Source: F23-D06 sp947165685
GTDB taxonomy: Bacteria; Bacteroidota; Bacteroidia; Bacteroidales; WCHB1-69
Assembly (NCBI GenBank): GCA_947165685.1
Contig: CAMVBK010000014.1
Coordinates: forward strand, 1 to 64,000
Direction: 5' to 3'
Length of the DNA stretch: 64,000 bases
Of this stretch, positions 51,036-59,689 are shown one piece after another. Both the position numbers and the translations under genes were made by a program. Every line of letters begins with the position of its first letter. Within the stretch, counting starts at the first letter, position 1. Below the pieces are notes generated by a model that saw only the letters and a list, made by a program, of their open reading frames with translations, had not been told where the DNA came from and did not search any database.

Positions 51036-52234
51036 GACAGCATGGTTTTGGCTTTGATGACGGCGGCTACGAGCGCATCCGCCTCTTCAAAGGTATTGTA
51101 CATGGCAAACGAAGCCCGTACCGTGCCGGGAATGCCGAAATGGGTCATGACGGGTTGTGTGCAATGGTGCCCGGTGCGAACTGCAACTCCTTGATGGTCA
51201 AGCAGAACTCCCATGTCATACGGGTGAATGTTCCCCACAAGGAAAGAAATTACCCCGGTTTTGTGCGCCGCCTCCCCAATGAAACGCATACCGTCGATGG
51301 CCGCCAATTTTTCCATGGCATAGGCCAACAAGTTGTTCTCGTATGATGCAATATTCTCTAAACCAATGTTTTGAATATATTCTATCGCTTTCCTCAGACC
51401 GATGACATCGCCCACCGAAGGCGTTCCGGCCTCGAACTTGAACGGCAGGTCGTTGTAGGTGGTCTTTTCGAATGTCACGTCCCTGATCATCTCCCCACCG
51501 CCTTGGTAAGGTTGCATCTCGTTGAGCCACTTTGCTTTACCGTACATTACACCGATGCCCATCGGGGCATACATCTTGTGGCCGGAGAAACAGTAGAAAT
51601 CGCAGTCGAGGGCTTGCACATCTACCGGACAGTGTGCCACGGCTTGCGCCCCGTCGATGAGGACGGGTACGTTGTGGCGGTGCGCGATGCGGATAATCTC
51701 GTCAACCGGGTTGACGGTACCCAAGGAATTGGAGACGTGTGCGACCGCCACAATTTTGGTCTTGTCGGTCATTAGATTCTCCAACTCGCTGATTATCAAT
51801 TCTCCTTTTTCATTAAAGGGCAGCACTTTGAGTTTGGCGCGGCGCTCTTCGCAGGCTATCTGCCACGGTACGATGTTGGAGTGGTGTTCCATTTCGGACA
51901 CGATGACCTCATCGCCTTCGTGCAGGTAGGTGCGACCGAAGGAAGCGGCCACCAAGTTGATGGATTCGGTGGCGCCGCGCGTGAAGATGACCTCCTGCGT
52001 CGTGGCTGCGTGGATGTATTGTCGCACTGACTCACGCGCCAGCTCGAACTCGTTGGTGGCTAACTGGCTGAGACAGTGCACACCGCGGTGGATGTTGCTG
52101 TTGATACGGCAGTAGTAGTCGTGGAGGGCGTCAATCACGACCTGCGGCTTTTGCGTCGTGGCCGCATTGTCTAAATACACTAATGTTTTACCGTAAACTT
52201 TTTCATTCAATATGGGAAAATCGGATCTATTCAT
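51032..52234 (-). CDS. sufS: Cysteine desulfurase SufS
   Basis: 400 residues of the SufS/CsdA class: 'VYLDNAATTQKP', 'RGATESINLVA', 'EMEHHSNIVPWQ', the PLP Lys in 'CFSGHKMYAPMGIGVMYGK' (about 223) and the catalytic Cys in 'VRTGHHCTQPVM' (about 361). It delivers sulfur from cysteine to the Suf iron-sulfur cluster scaffold. sufBCD are not nearby, so it is separated from the usual suf operon. Its start overlaps the upstream membrane protein gene by 8 bases. Confidence 0.94.
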   Translation of the reverse strand: MNRSDFPILNEKVYGKTLVYLDNAATTQKPQVVIDALHDYYCRINSNIHRGVHCLSQLATNEFELARESVRQYIHAATTQEVIFTRGATESINLVAASFGRTYLHEGDEVIVSEMEHHSNIVPWQIACEERRAKLKVLPFNEKGELIISELENLMTDKTKIVAVAHVSNSLGTVNPVDEIIRIAHRHNVPVLIDGAQAVAHCPVDVQALDCDFYCFSGHKMYAPMGIGVMYGKAKWLNEMQPYQGGGEMIRDVTFEKTTYNDLPFKFEAGTPSVGDVIGLRKAIEYIQNIGLENIASYENNLLAYAMEKLAAIDGMRFIGEAAHKTGVISFLVGNIHPYDMGVLLDHQGVAVRTGHHCTQPVMTHFGIPGTVRASFAMYNTFEEADALVAAVIKAKTMLS

Positions 52235-52742
52235 AGGTTTGGTTTTGATCGGTTTGATTTGGGAAAGAGGATTGTTGTATGTTGTTATTATTTTGATTGT
52301 CAGATGGTTGTAGAAATCTAAGTTGGGTAGCGTACATCAACACCCAAAGCACGGACATGATGATGCCGTTGAGGTTCATGGCCGCTAATCCGCCGATGGC
52401 GAAGTTCATCACGCAGAATTCCAGAATCTTGCCGATGGTATAGACATGGAATCCCGCCTTGTTCAGCCGCACCAACATGAGGAAGGCTCCGGCAAATAGC
52501 ATGAGCTGCACGATGGTCAGCAGCAAATATTGCCAACTTTTGATGGAAGTGTACAGCGACAATAGTTGGTCCACTTGGTCAGCGGAGAACATGTTCATCT
52601 CTTTGATTATTTCCATGGATTTGAGCATTTGGTCCGGGGCGAATGCCCAACTGAGATAGGCGATGGTGGACGAGGCGGCGCTGAGCATGGTCAGGATGCC
52701 GAGAATCCATAGGACGGGGGTGCGTTTCGGGGTGTTTTCCAT
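52227..52742 (-). CDS. Membrane protein of unknown function, 171 residues
   Basis: Four predicted membrane helices (about 10-30, 70-92, 103-122, 124-142) with a long extramembrane loop after the first ('APDQMLKSMEIIKEMNMFSADQ') and an Asn/Gln-rich C-terminal tail ('SDNQNNNNIQQSSFPNQTDQ'). No family recognised. It sits between tilS (11-nt gap) and sufS (8-nt overlap) and is most likely cotranscribed. Confidence 0.65.
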   Translation of the reverse strand: MENTPKRTPVLWILGILTMLSAASSTIAYLSWAFAPDQMLKSMEIIKEMNMFSADQVDQLLSLYTSIKSWQYLLLTIVQLMLFAGAFLMLVRLNKAGFHVYTIGKILEFCVMNFAIGGLAAMNLNGIIMSVLWVLMYATQLRFLQPSDNQNNNNIQQSSFPNQTDQNQTYE

Positions 52743-52753
52743 TGATGAAGCCG

Positions 52754-54118
52754 TTAAAATGAATCGTTGAAGTGAATGTTTGAAAGTTTGCGGTTTATGA
52801 GTTTCATGGCAGGGGTGGTTTGGCCGGAAGGTATTTTCCAGCGCTCGTCAGATCGGTATCCAATAATCCAAACAATCTGATTTTCAATACATAAAAGCTG
52901 GATTTGCTCTTTTGTGAAGCGGTCGATTTTGTGGTCGGAGAAAAAGTCGCTGAGCTTCTGCCGGCCTCTTCCGCCAAGCGGATAGAAGAAGTCGCCGTGC
53001 CGCCAAGTGCGGATCTGCACCGGAAAAGTCAGTTTCTCCTTCGGGATATAAAGCATATCGGGATTCTTCTCAAACACCATGTCTTTTGGGCACTCAATTT
53101 CTTCCACGTCAAAATATTGTTGCAGTTCATCCAATGACTGGATATCTATGGATGGATTGTCGGATTTTGTTTTCGGTTGAATGATTAGAAAATCCCTGTT
53201 TATCAATAAAATATGAGTATCAGAGAAGAATTGTTTTCCTGTTTGGAAGTGCGTGTCGGCGGAAAGCCGTTCAATCACATCCAAGGAGAAGCCAAAGCGG
53301 TTCAGTATTTCATAGAGAATCAGTTCCTTGTCTTCGCATTCTCTTAGTTGTTCGCGTAGGATTTTGTATTGATTCCCGTCGTTCCGGAGGATACGGGCGA
53401 TTTCTTTTTCGATTTGCTTTTGGTAATAGGCGTATTGCCGTTGCAGCACTGTGCGGGTATGCACGTTGGTGGATAGGAACTGCGGGTTGAGGTGTTCCAA
53501 CTGTGGAATCACAGAGTGTCGGATGCGGTTGCGGGCAATGTCTTCATTTTGGTTAGTGAAGTCTTCCATATATGTTATATGGTATGTTTCCGCGTAGAGC
53601 CGGATTTCCTGCGCGGTAAACGGCAGAAAAGGACGTAGAATCTTGCCGTTTTTGGGTGGAATTCCGCAAAGTCCTTTGAGTCCGGTCCCGCGGCAGAGGT
53701 TGAGCAGCTGGGTTTCGGCGGCGTCGGTGCATTGGTGGGCGGTGATGAGGAAATCGTAGTCGTGAAGCAGCTCGCCGAACCATTGGTAGCGCAGTTCGCG
53801 GGCGACCATCTCCACTGATTTGCCGGAGCTTTGTTGGATGGCAGGTGTGTCGAATTCGCGGAGGAGAAAAGGGACCTTCCATTGTCGGGCTGCCTGTTCC
53901 ACAAACCGCATGTCGCGGTCGGAGTCGGTCTCGCGAAGGTGGAAGTTGCAGTGTGCCACAGCGAAGTCGAGGCCAGCCTCATGAAACAGCGTGGCAGCGA
54001 CCATGGAATCCGCGCCGCCGCTCACGGCCACGAGGTATCGTTTGCGTTGGAAGTCGTTGCCTGCCAGCGCTTTCAGTTCCTGCAAAAATCGGTTCAGCAT
54101 GTTTTCTCCCGAAGCCAT
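52754..54118 (-). CDS. tilS: tRNA(Ile)-lysidine synthetase TilS
   Basis: 454 residues. PP-loop ATPase 'YLVAVSGGADSMVAATLFHEAG' in its core SGGADS (about 32-37), then 'VAHCNFHLRETDSDRD', 'ITAHQCTDAAETQLLNLCRGTGLKGL' and 'NIARNRIRHSVIPQLE'-type motifs (here EDIARNRIRHSV), with a C-terminal domain ('LTFPVQIRTWRHGDFFYPLG'). It converts the wobble C of tRNA-Ile(CAU) to lysidine. Starts 5 nt after the lipoprotein gene. Confidence 0.93.
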   Translation of the reverse strand: MASGENMLNRFLQELKALAGNDFQRKRYLVAVSGGADSMVAATLFHEAGLDFAVAHCNFHLRETDSDRDMRFVEQAARQWKVPFLLREFDTPAIQQSSGKSVEMVARELRYQWFGELLHDYDFLITAHQCTDAAETQLLNLCRGTGLKGLCGIPPKNGKILRPFLPFTAQEIRLYAETYHITYMEDFTNQNEDIARNRIRHSVIPQLEHLNPQFLSTNVHTRTVLQRQYAYYQKQIEKEIARILRNDGNQYKILREQLRECEDKELILYEILNRFGFSLDVIERLSADTHFQTGKQFFSDTHILLINRDFLIIQPKTKSDNPSIDIQSLDELQQYFDVEEIECPKDMVFEKNPDMLYIPKEKLTFPVQIRTWRHGDFFYPLGGRGRQKLSDFFSDHKIDRFTKEQIQLLCIENQIVWIIGYRSDERWKIPSGQTTPAMKLINRKLSNIHFNDSF

Positions 54119-54123
54119 TCCTG

Positions 54124-55098
54124 CTACGATTCAAGGTCAGTACGGATTTTGAAATAGCGTCGGATTTCCATCTGCATGTACTCGAACGACCCGAAGTTGA
54201 CAGATTTGGGCACCTCGTTCTTGCGCATCATCACCATGCCGGAGCCGGCGGCGTCAATGTAAGGGGTGATGTCGGCATCGAGGGCAAAAGTCAGCTCGAA
54301 ATCACGGACGGTCACACGGTCGTAGTTGCCGCTGACCTCTTCGAAAAGGATGCCGTTTTCCTCACAGAAAGCCTGCAGCATGGGGATGGTTTCGTCCCAC
54401 ATTTCCGGTTTCTCGTTTGGGTTGAAATAGAAGACGACAGCGTTGTAGTCGGGTAGGGTGTCCACAATTTCTGTTTTTTCAAAACGTCCCTGGTCATTGA
54501 TGAAGAATTGTTCCACTGTTTTCGACTTACGGTGGTATTTTTCGGGATCGCTGAGGAAGGCCTGTTTGGTGGCGTTCGAGACGGAGTGTATCCATTCGTA
54601 TTCTTTGGTGGTGCGGAATTGGCCGTCGGGAAGGCGCAGGGTTTGCCAATTTTCGGTTTCCAGGTTCTCGTCTTGCTGGTTGGCAATGCTGACGGCCACA
54701 GGAAGCACGTCGAGAATACGCTGGGTGCCGAAGCCGGAAGTTGTCACAAGATAAGTCCATTCGCGGTTTTCGGACCGCAACAGCCAAAGTTCACGGCCCT
54801 CAGGTAACCGTTCCACGCACTCCACGCCCCATTCTTGCGGAATGTTCGCCTTTGCCGTCCATCTTTTGCCTTGAAAATCGCCTGATTTCTCCAAAAAAGA
54901 AGCCAACACCTCTTCCTGCAACGGGTAGAGGGTGGTTTGGCTGTGGACATCGGCGGTCAAGGTGTCCCGTATCACCTCCATGGGATAGACAACGGGTTCA
55001 CCTAACGTTTCATTTTGGTCGTTTCTTCTTGAATGACAGTTTATTAGAAGAAATGCCAGTGACAAAATCAAACAACAGGTCAATGGGTTTCGGTTCAT
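54124..55098 (-). CDS. Lipoprotein of unknown function, 324 residues
   Basis: Lipoprotein signal peptide with lipobox LINC (Cys21), then a 300-residue soluble part with aromatic-rich stretches ('KSGDFQGKRWTAKANIPQEW', 'LRSENREWTYLVTTSGFGTQR', 'YIDAAGSGMVMMRKN'). No family recognised. First gene of the minus-strand operon that continues with tilS, a membrane protein, sufS and a dehydrogenase. Confidence 0.68.
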   Translation of the reverse strand: MNRNPLTCCLILSLAFLLINCHSRRNDQNETLGEPVVYPMEVIRDTLTADVHSQTTLYPLQEEVLASFLEKSGDFQGKRWTAKANIPQEWGVECVERLPEGRELWLLRSENREWTYLVTTSGFGTQRILDVLPVAVSIANQQDENLETENWQTLRLPDGQFRTTKEYEWIHSVSNATKQAFLSDPEKYHRKSKTVEQFFINDQGRFEKTEIVDTLPDYNAVVFYFNPNEKPEMWDETIPMLQAFCEENGILFEEVSGNYDRVTVRDFELTFALDADITPYIDAAGSGMVMMRKNEVPKSVNFGSFEYMQMEIRRYFKIRTDLES

Positions 55099-55112
55099 TT
55101 TGATTTTTTCGG

Positions 55113-55120
55113 CAAAGGTA
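55113..55120 (-). promoter_or_regulatory. Promoter box of the lipoprotein-tilS-sufS operon
   Basis: TACCTTTG followed by CCG on the minus strand, 14 nt before the lipoprotein start codon. Confidence 0.6.
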
Positions 55121-55185
55121 CATATTTTTCACAAATATGCCATGGAATGAAATAATCTCTGTGATGGCGCGATTTATTGCAATAT

Positions 55186-56001
55186 TTATACCAGTCGGGA
55201 GACGATTTTTCGCACCTCCACAGCTTCTTTTACATCGTGTACCCGGAGGATGGAGGCTCCTTTCATTAGGGCAATGGTGTTGAGAGAGGTGGTGCCGTTG
55301 AGGGCTTGGTCTGGAGTGGAGTCCAATAATTTGTAAATCATAGATTTACGGGAGATTCCGACTAAAATAGGATAACCTAATTCCTGAAATACATCCAAGT
55401 TTTTCATCAGGAAGTAGTTTTGTTCCAATGTTTTGCCGAATCCGAACCCAGGGTCGATAATGATGTCATGGACATGGTGCGCGTGCAGCTGTTCCAACTG
55501 TCTTCCGAAAAAGCGGAGCATGTCGCCAAGAAGGTCGTGGTAGTTTGTATATTGTTGCATCACAGATGGTTTCGCGGGTGTATGCATCAGACAGTAAGGT
55601 ACCTGCAGTTTTCCGATGGAGGGAATCATGTTTGGGTCGAAGGTGCCGCCGGAGATGTCGTTGACCATGTCGGCGCCAGCTTCTACGGCGGCTTGTGCCA
55701 CAGTGGAGCGGTAGGTGTCGATGGAGATGACTGCTTCAGGGAAACGGGTGCGTATGATGCGTACAGCTGCCACGATTCGGGACATCTCCTCCTTTTCGGG
55801 AATTTCCTGCGCATCCGGCCGCGTGGACATTGCCCCGATATCGATGATGTCGCCGCCTTCCGACAGAATTTGCTCCGTACGTTGCAGGATTTCCAGCTCC
55901 GACGTGTATTTTCCGCCGTCGTAGAAGGAATCCGTCGTCACATTGAGGATGCCCATGACGAGCGGCGTGCCAAGGGAAAGTTTTCCGTTGAAATTGTACA
56001 T
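55186..56001 (-). CDS. folP: Dihydropteroate synthase
   Basis: 271 residues with the family signatures 'PLVMGILNVTTDSFYDGGK' (pterin/PABA loop 1), 'IIDIGAMSTRPDA' (loop 2), 'ISIDTYRSTVAQAAVEAGADMVNDISGG' in pieces, and 'GFGFGKTLEQN'. It joins 7,8-dihydropterin pyrophosphate and p-aminobenzoate in folate synthesis. Normal length. It has no visible promoter box of its own and lies 103 nt after the T9SS gene's stop. Confidence 0.95.
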   Translation of the reverse strand: MYNFNGKLSLGTPLVMGILNVTTDSFYDGGKYTSELEILQRTEQILSEGGDIIDIGAMSTRPDAQEIPEKEEMSRIVAAVRIIRTRFPEAVISIDTYRSTVAQAAVEAGADMVNDISGGTFDPNMIPSIGKLQVPYCLMHTPAKPSVMQQYTNYHDLLGDMLRFFGRQLEQLHAHHVHDIIIDPGFGFGKTLEQNYFLMKNLDVFQELGYPILVGISRKSMIYKLLDSTPDQALNGTTSLNTIALMKGASILRVHDVKEAVEVRKIVSRLV

Positions 56002-56050
56002 GGGAAGGGTTGGGGGGTTAAAGTGTTCAAAGTCACAAATTACAAATCAC

Positions 56051-56084
56051 AAAAAAGGGACGACTTTGCAGCCATCCCTTTTTT
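56051..56084. terminator. Terminator after the T9SS gene
   Basis: AAAAAAGGGA / TCCCTTTTTT (10-bp stem with partly paired interior), 21 nt after the T9SS gene's stop on the minus strand, giving a T-run in that direction. Confidence 0.65.
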
Positions 56085-56104
56085 ATGAATATTAACGGTC
56101 GAAA

Positions 56105-57376
56105 TTATTTCACAACCACTTTGGTGGTGGAAATCTTGCCGTTTTGGTTCACCTTGAGCATATAGACACCGCTGTGGAGGTTAGCAACGTTCACATCAGC
56201 GCGGCCGGTGATGGTTTCGTTGTAAACCATTTGGCCAACGAGGTTGAAGAGTTGGATGTTAGCCTTCTCATCGTTGCCGAGATCCACCGTGAACTTGTTG
56301 GTGGCAGGGTTCGGATAGACGGTCATGTTGTTCTTCTCAATCTCGGGAACGTTCACGATAGCGCAGTCGTTGCAGGAAACACGCAGGGTGATGTCAGGAT
56401 AGTTGATAGCCTGGTTCCAGATAGGGCAGGGATAGAAATAATCATTGAAGAAATCATAGCTACTCTGGTTGAGGTTGTACTCGCTGACGATGGTACCTTG
56501 GTTGTGGTTGTGGTAAATTTCATCGGGAGGTGTTGCGGCACCACTGCCTGCGAACGGATAATATTCAGGACGGGGATCTTCCGCAACCCAGCCATAGAAG
56601 CGGGTGTGGTCTAAGATGTTGTCATTCAAAGGAACTTCGTAGGCGCGTTTCAGCGTGTAGGTGACGTTAATCACTTTGCCGGTAATGTTGTTCAAATGAA
56701 CAGGAACACCAAAATAGTTAGGATACATACCGCCGGTTTCAGCATCTACTTCGCCGTAATCTGCCGAAGTCAAGGGGATTTTGTAGATTTGTGCGCCTTG
56801 GGAAAGGTGGGTGTTGACATCGTAGGGCACAGGATAATATTCCACCACGGAAACAGCGGGATTACCTGCTTGCAAAGTCATCAATTCATCGGTGAAATTG
56901 GTGAAGATGGCAACGATAAGGGTATCCACATTGCCGGCAGGAACGGCTGAGCCGCCATTGTAGTGACCCAGAATGAACACGGAGTCGATGTTGTAGCTGT
57001 TGGTAGCGTTCATGGAGATGCCTTGCTCGGGAGCGACATCATCCCAAATGGTGTTGGTGAAGTCGAAGGTTTGACCCAGACCGAACCAGAAACCGTAGCC
57101 AGTGGTGCTATCGGAGTAGGTGGTAAGACCGTTGGAGTCCATTGCCACACGGCCGGCGGCGTAGTGGCTGCCGTCAAGTTCTTGTGCCATATAGACGTAA
57201 ACGGCCTCGGCATAGTTGAAGAGTTCTTCAGAAGCCTCTCCCTTTGCGGATTTTTGAAGCTTCAGTTCAGGCTTTCCCGCAGCGATTTTTTCTGAGCGGA
57301 AAGGTTTTGGCTGGATTTGTGCAAAGCTGAAAGAGAACATCAGCATTGCAGCCATTAACATGTAAATCTTTTTCAT
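56105..57376 (-). CDS. Secreted T9SS type A protein, 423 residues
   Basis: Signal peptide MKKIYMLMAAMLMFSFSFAQ, a body rich in aromatic and Asn/Asp residues ('TTGYGFWFGLGQTFDFTN', 'PEYYPFAGSGAATPPDE') of unknown fold, and a C-terminal sorting domain ('NMTVYPNPATNKFTVDLGN', 'HSGVYMLKVNQNGKISTTKV'). It should be exported by the type IX system. Own promoter and terminator, so monocistronic. Confidence 0.82.
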   Translation of the reverse strand: MKKIYMLMAAMLMFSFSFAQIQPKPFRSEKIAAGKPELKLQKSAKGEASEELFNYAEAVYVYMAQELDGSHYAAGRVAMDSNGLTTYSDSTTGYGFWFGLGQTFDFTNTIWDDVAPEQGISMNATNSYNIDSVFILGHYNGGSAVPAGNVDTLIVAIFTNFTDELMTLQAGNPAVSVVEYYPVPYDVNTHLSQGAQIYKIPLTSADYGEVDAETGGMYPNYFGVPVHLNNITGKVINVTYTLKRAYEVPLNDNILDHTRFYGWVAEDPRPEYYPFAGSGAATPPDEIYHNHNQGTIVSEYNLNQSSYDFFNDYFYPCPIWNQAINYPDITLRVSCNDCAIVNVPEIEKNNMTVYPNPATNKFTVDLGNDEKANIQLFNLVGQMVYNETITGRADVNVANLHSGVYMLKVNQNGKISTTKVVVK

Positions 57377-57428
57377 TGTTTAATTGTTTTGATTTTTAAT
57401 TATTATTAGTTCATTTTATTCAAGGCGG

Positions 57429-57436
57429 CAAAGATA
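57429..57436 (-). promoter_or_regulatory. Promoter box of the T9SS gene
   Basis: TATCTTTG followed by CCG on the minus strand, 52 nt before the start codon. Confidence 0.6.
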
Positions 57437-57623
57437 CTCTTTTTATGGTTGAGTCGGCGTTTTTTTTTCATAAAAATTCTTAATACCGGTTTGTTGATAA
57501 GTGATACCGTCATATCCTTGTTTGTTAGACGGGGAAGACCCTTTTCGAGTTTAAAAATACCATTCACTTTTTAATGTTGACAAAGAAAAAAATCAAAATA
57601 GGCTTGGACATAAAAAAATATTG

Positions 57624-57631
57624 TATCTTTG
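57624..57631 (+). promoter_or_regulatory. Promoter box of rho
   Basis: TATCTTTG followed by CGC, 133 nt before the rho start, implying a leader of about 125 nt. Confidence 0.65.
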
Positions 57632-57670
57632 CGCCGCTTTTCAAAACGATGTTTCGCATCGGGAAATGCT

Positions 57671-57693
57671 GCTGGTTTTCAAGGAAAGCCAGC
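57671..57693 (+). promoter_or_regulatory. Hairpin in the rho leader
   Basis: GCTGGTTTTC-aag-GAAAGCCAGC, a 10-bp stem with one G-T wobble, about 33 nt after the expected transcription start and 71 nt before the rho ATG. Confidence 0.6.
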
Positions 57694-57764
57694 GGTCTGT
57701 GGCAAAGGCAAGCATTCCCGTTGCATCCAATCCAATGTAAATTTATCACAAAAAAAGACAATAA

Positions 57765-59660
57765 ATGTCAGAAATTAGCGAAAACAAACCCAGAAGAAGA
57801 AGGGTGGTGAGAGGAGGAGAAGGTTTAATGGCCACCTCGAACGAGACGAAAATGAAAGGGAAGGCAAGAGTGGTGGAAAAAGTTGCCATGCCGTTGTTCA
57901 ATACCGTGAAAGCGGATGTCGCCGATAAAACGACAGTAAAAGAGGTTACTTTATCGGAGGAAATCCCGCAGATGGCCAATCCGCTGCCCGTGGAGGTGAA
58001 ATCTCGCCGGGGAAGGAAACCCAAACAAACGCCCGAAACTGCTCCCGCCGAGAATAATATGGTCCAGCCTGTGGCAGAGGAGGCAACCATGGAAAAGAAA
58101 CGCCGGGGCCGCCCGAAAAAACAGTCCGTCCCGCTTGACGACCTTCCGGTAGAATCCATGGTGGAGGAACTGATGCCTACGCCGGATAAAATGGAACGCA
58201 AGGAATACAGCTTGTTTCCTGAAGATGAGGTTTTAGAAACACCGTCAGAACCGCATTCTGAAGAAAAGGACCTCCCCATCCTTGACGTTGAAAAGGTGGC
58301 CAAACAGGCTCCGGCTGACACCGAAAACAAAGAGAAGGCCGCAAAACCACGTCGCGGACGCCCGAAAAAGAAAATCGCTGACAACACCACGGTTGACAAA
58401 CCGGATGCCGACACCCCAAATGCAGACATGCAGGATAAAATACAAACGGAAGCCGGAAGCGGCAGTTATCCGGTTGGGCAGGAGGACTCCGATGAGGCGA
58501 TGCTGGAAGATGCACATGTTCCTTACCTGGCCAACGCCCAGTACGATGGATCCGTGATGGCCGAGGGCGTGCTCGAAATCACCAGCGAAAACTGCGGGTT
58601 CCTGCGCTCTTCCGACTACAATTACCTCTCTTCCCCCGACGACATCTATGTCTCCATGTCTCAGATCAAACTCTTCGGGCTTAAGAACGGGGACACCGTC
58701 TATGGCGCCATCCGTCCCCCAAAACCCGGCGAAAAATATTTCCCGCTGACCAAAATCGACCGAATCAACGGCTGCCTGCCTGAAGAAATCCGCGACCGTA
58801 TCCCGTTCGACTATCTCACCCCGATGTTTCCGGACGAGAAGATCAACATCACCGGGCACCCCGGCTGCAAGCTCTCCACCCGCATCATCGACCTCTTTGC
58901 CCCCATCGGCAAAGGCCAGCGCGGACTGATAGTGGCACAGCCGAAAACTGGTAAGACGGTACTGCTTAAGGATATTGCCAACGCCATCGCCTATAACCAT
59001 CCCGAAATATACCTTATCATATTATTAATAGACGAACGCCCCGAAGAGGTGACCGACATGCAGCGAAGCGTGAACGCGGAGGTGATTTCCTCCACGTTCG
59101 ACGAACCCGCCGAACGCCATGTCAAAATCGCCAACATGGTGCTCGACAAAGCGAAGCGCATGGTGGAGTGTGGCCACGATGTCTGCATCTTGCTCGACTC
59201 CATCACCCGCCTGGCCCGCGCCTTCAACACGATGGCACCTGCCTCCGGCAAGGTACTCTCCGGCGGTGTGGAGGCCAACGCCCTCCAAAAGCCGAAACGC
59301 TTCTTCGGCGCCGCCCGCAACGTGGAAAACGGCGGTTCCCTCACCATCATCTCCACCGCCCTCATTGACACCGGCTCCCGCATGGACGAGGTGATCTTCG
59401 AGGAATTCAAAGGCACCGGCAACATGGAACTGCAGCTCGATCGCAAACTTGCCAACAAACGCATCTATCCAGCTGTTGATATCGTGGCTTCCAGTACGCG
59501 TCGTGACGACCTGCTCCAGGATGCCGCAACCCTGCAGAAAGTTTGGATTCTTCGCAACCATATCGCCGATATGACAACTATCGAGGCGATGAACTTGGTA
59601 CTCAGCAATATGCAGGACACGAAAAATAATGAGGAATTCCTGAATTCGATGAACGGATAA
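57765..59660 (+). CDS. rho: Transcription termination factor Rho with long N-terminal extension
   Basis: 631 residues. The first 255 or so are a charged, Pro/Lys/Glu-rich extension carrying three AT-hook-like basic motifs: SRRGRKPK (about 79-86), KRRGRPKK (112-119) and PRRGRPKKK (195-203). After it come the RNA-binding cold-shock-like domain ('SENCGFLRSSDYNYLSSPDD'), Walker A 'VAQPKTGKTVLLKDIA' (about 390-405), 'IILLIDERPEEVTDM', 'VCILLDSITRLARAFN' and 'GGSLTIISTALIDTGSRMD' (R-loop region). Extensions of this kind are frequent in Bacteroidota Rho proteins. Confidence 0.96.
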   Translation: MSEISENKPRRRRVVRGGEGLMATSNETKMKGKARVVEKVAMPLFNTVKADVADKTTVKEVTLSEEIPQMANPLPVEVKSRRGRKPKQTPETAPAENNMVQPVAEEATMEKKRRGRPKKQSVPLDDLPVESMVEELMPTPDKMERKEYSLFPEDEVLETPSEPHSEEKDLPILDVEKVAKQAPADTENKEKAAKPRRGRPKKKIADNTTVDKPDADTPNADMQDKIQTEAGSGSYPVGQEDSDEAMLEDAHVPYLANAQYDGSVMAEGVLEITSENCGFLRSSDYNYLSSPDDIYVSMSQIKLFGLKNGDTVYGAIRPPKPGEKYFPLTKIDRINGCLPEEIRDRIPFDYLTPMFPDEKINITGHPGCKLSTRIIDLFAPIGKGQRGLIVAQPKTGKTVLLKDIANAIAYNHPEIYLIILLIDERPEEVTDMQRSVNAEVISSTFDEPAERHVKIANMVLDKAKRMVECGHDVCILLDSITRLARAFNTMAPASGKVLSGGVEANALQKPKRFFGAARNVENGGSLTIISTALIDTGSRMDEVIFEEFKGTGNMELQLDRKLANKRIYPAVDIVASSTRRDDLLQDAATLQKVWILRNHIADMTTIEAMNLVLSNMQDTKNNEEFLNSMNG

Positions 59661-59689
59661 TACGCCATGTCTTTGTGCGCCTATTTTTG

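Noticed and set aside
57649..57810. Leader peptide gene before rho
   Set aside because: The frame is open, but there is no support for translation; it is mentioned only within the leader finding.
59682..59689. TATTTTTG as promoter of the serine hydrolase
   Set aside because: It touches the start codon, so transcription from it would begin inside the gene; read-through from rho is as likely.
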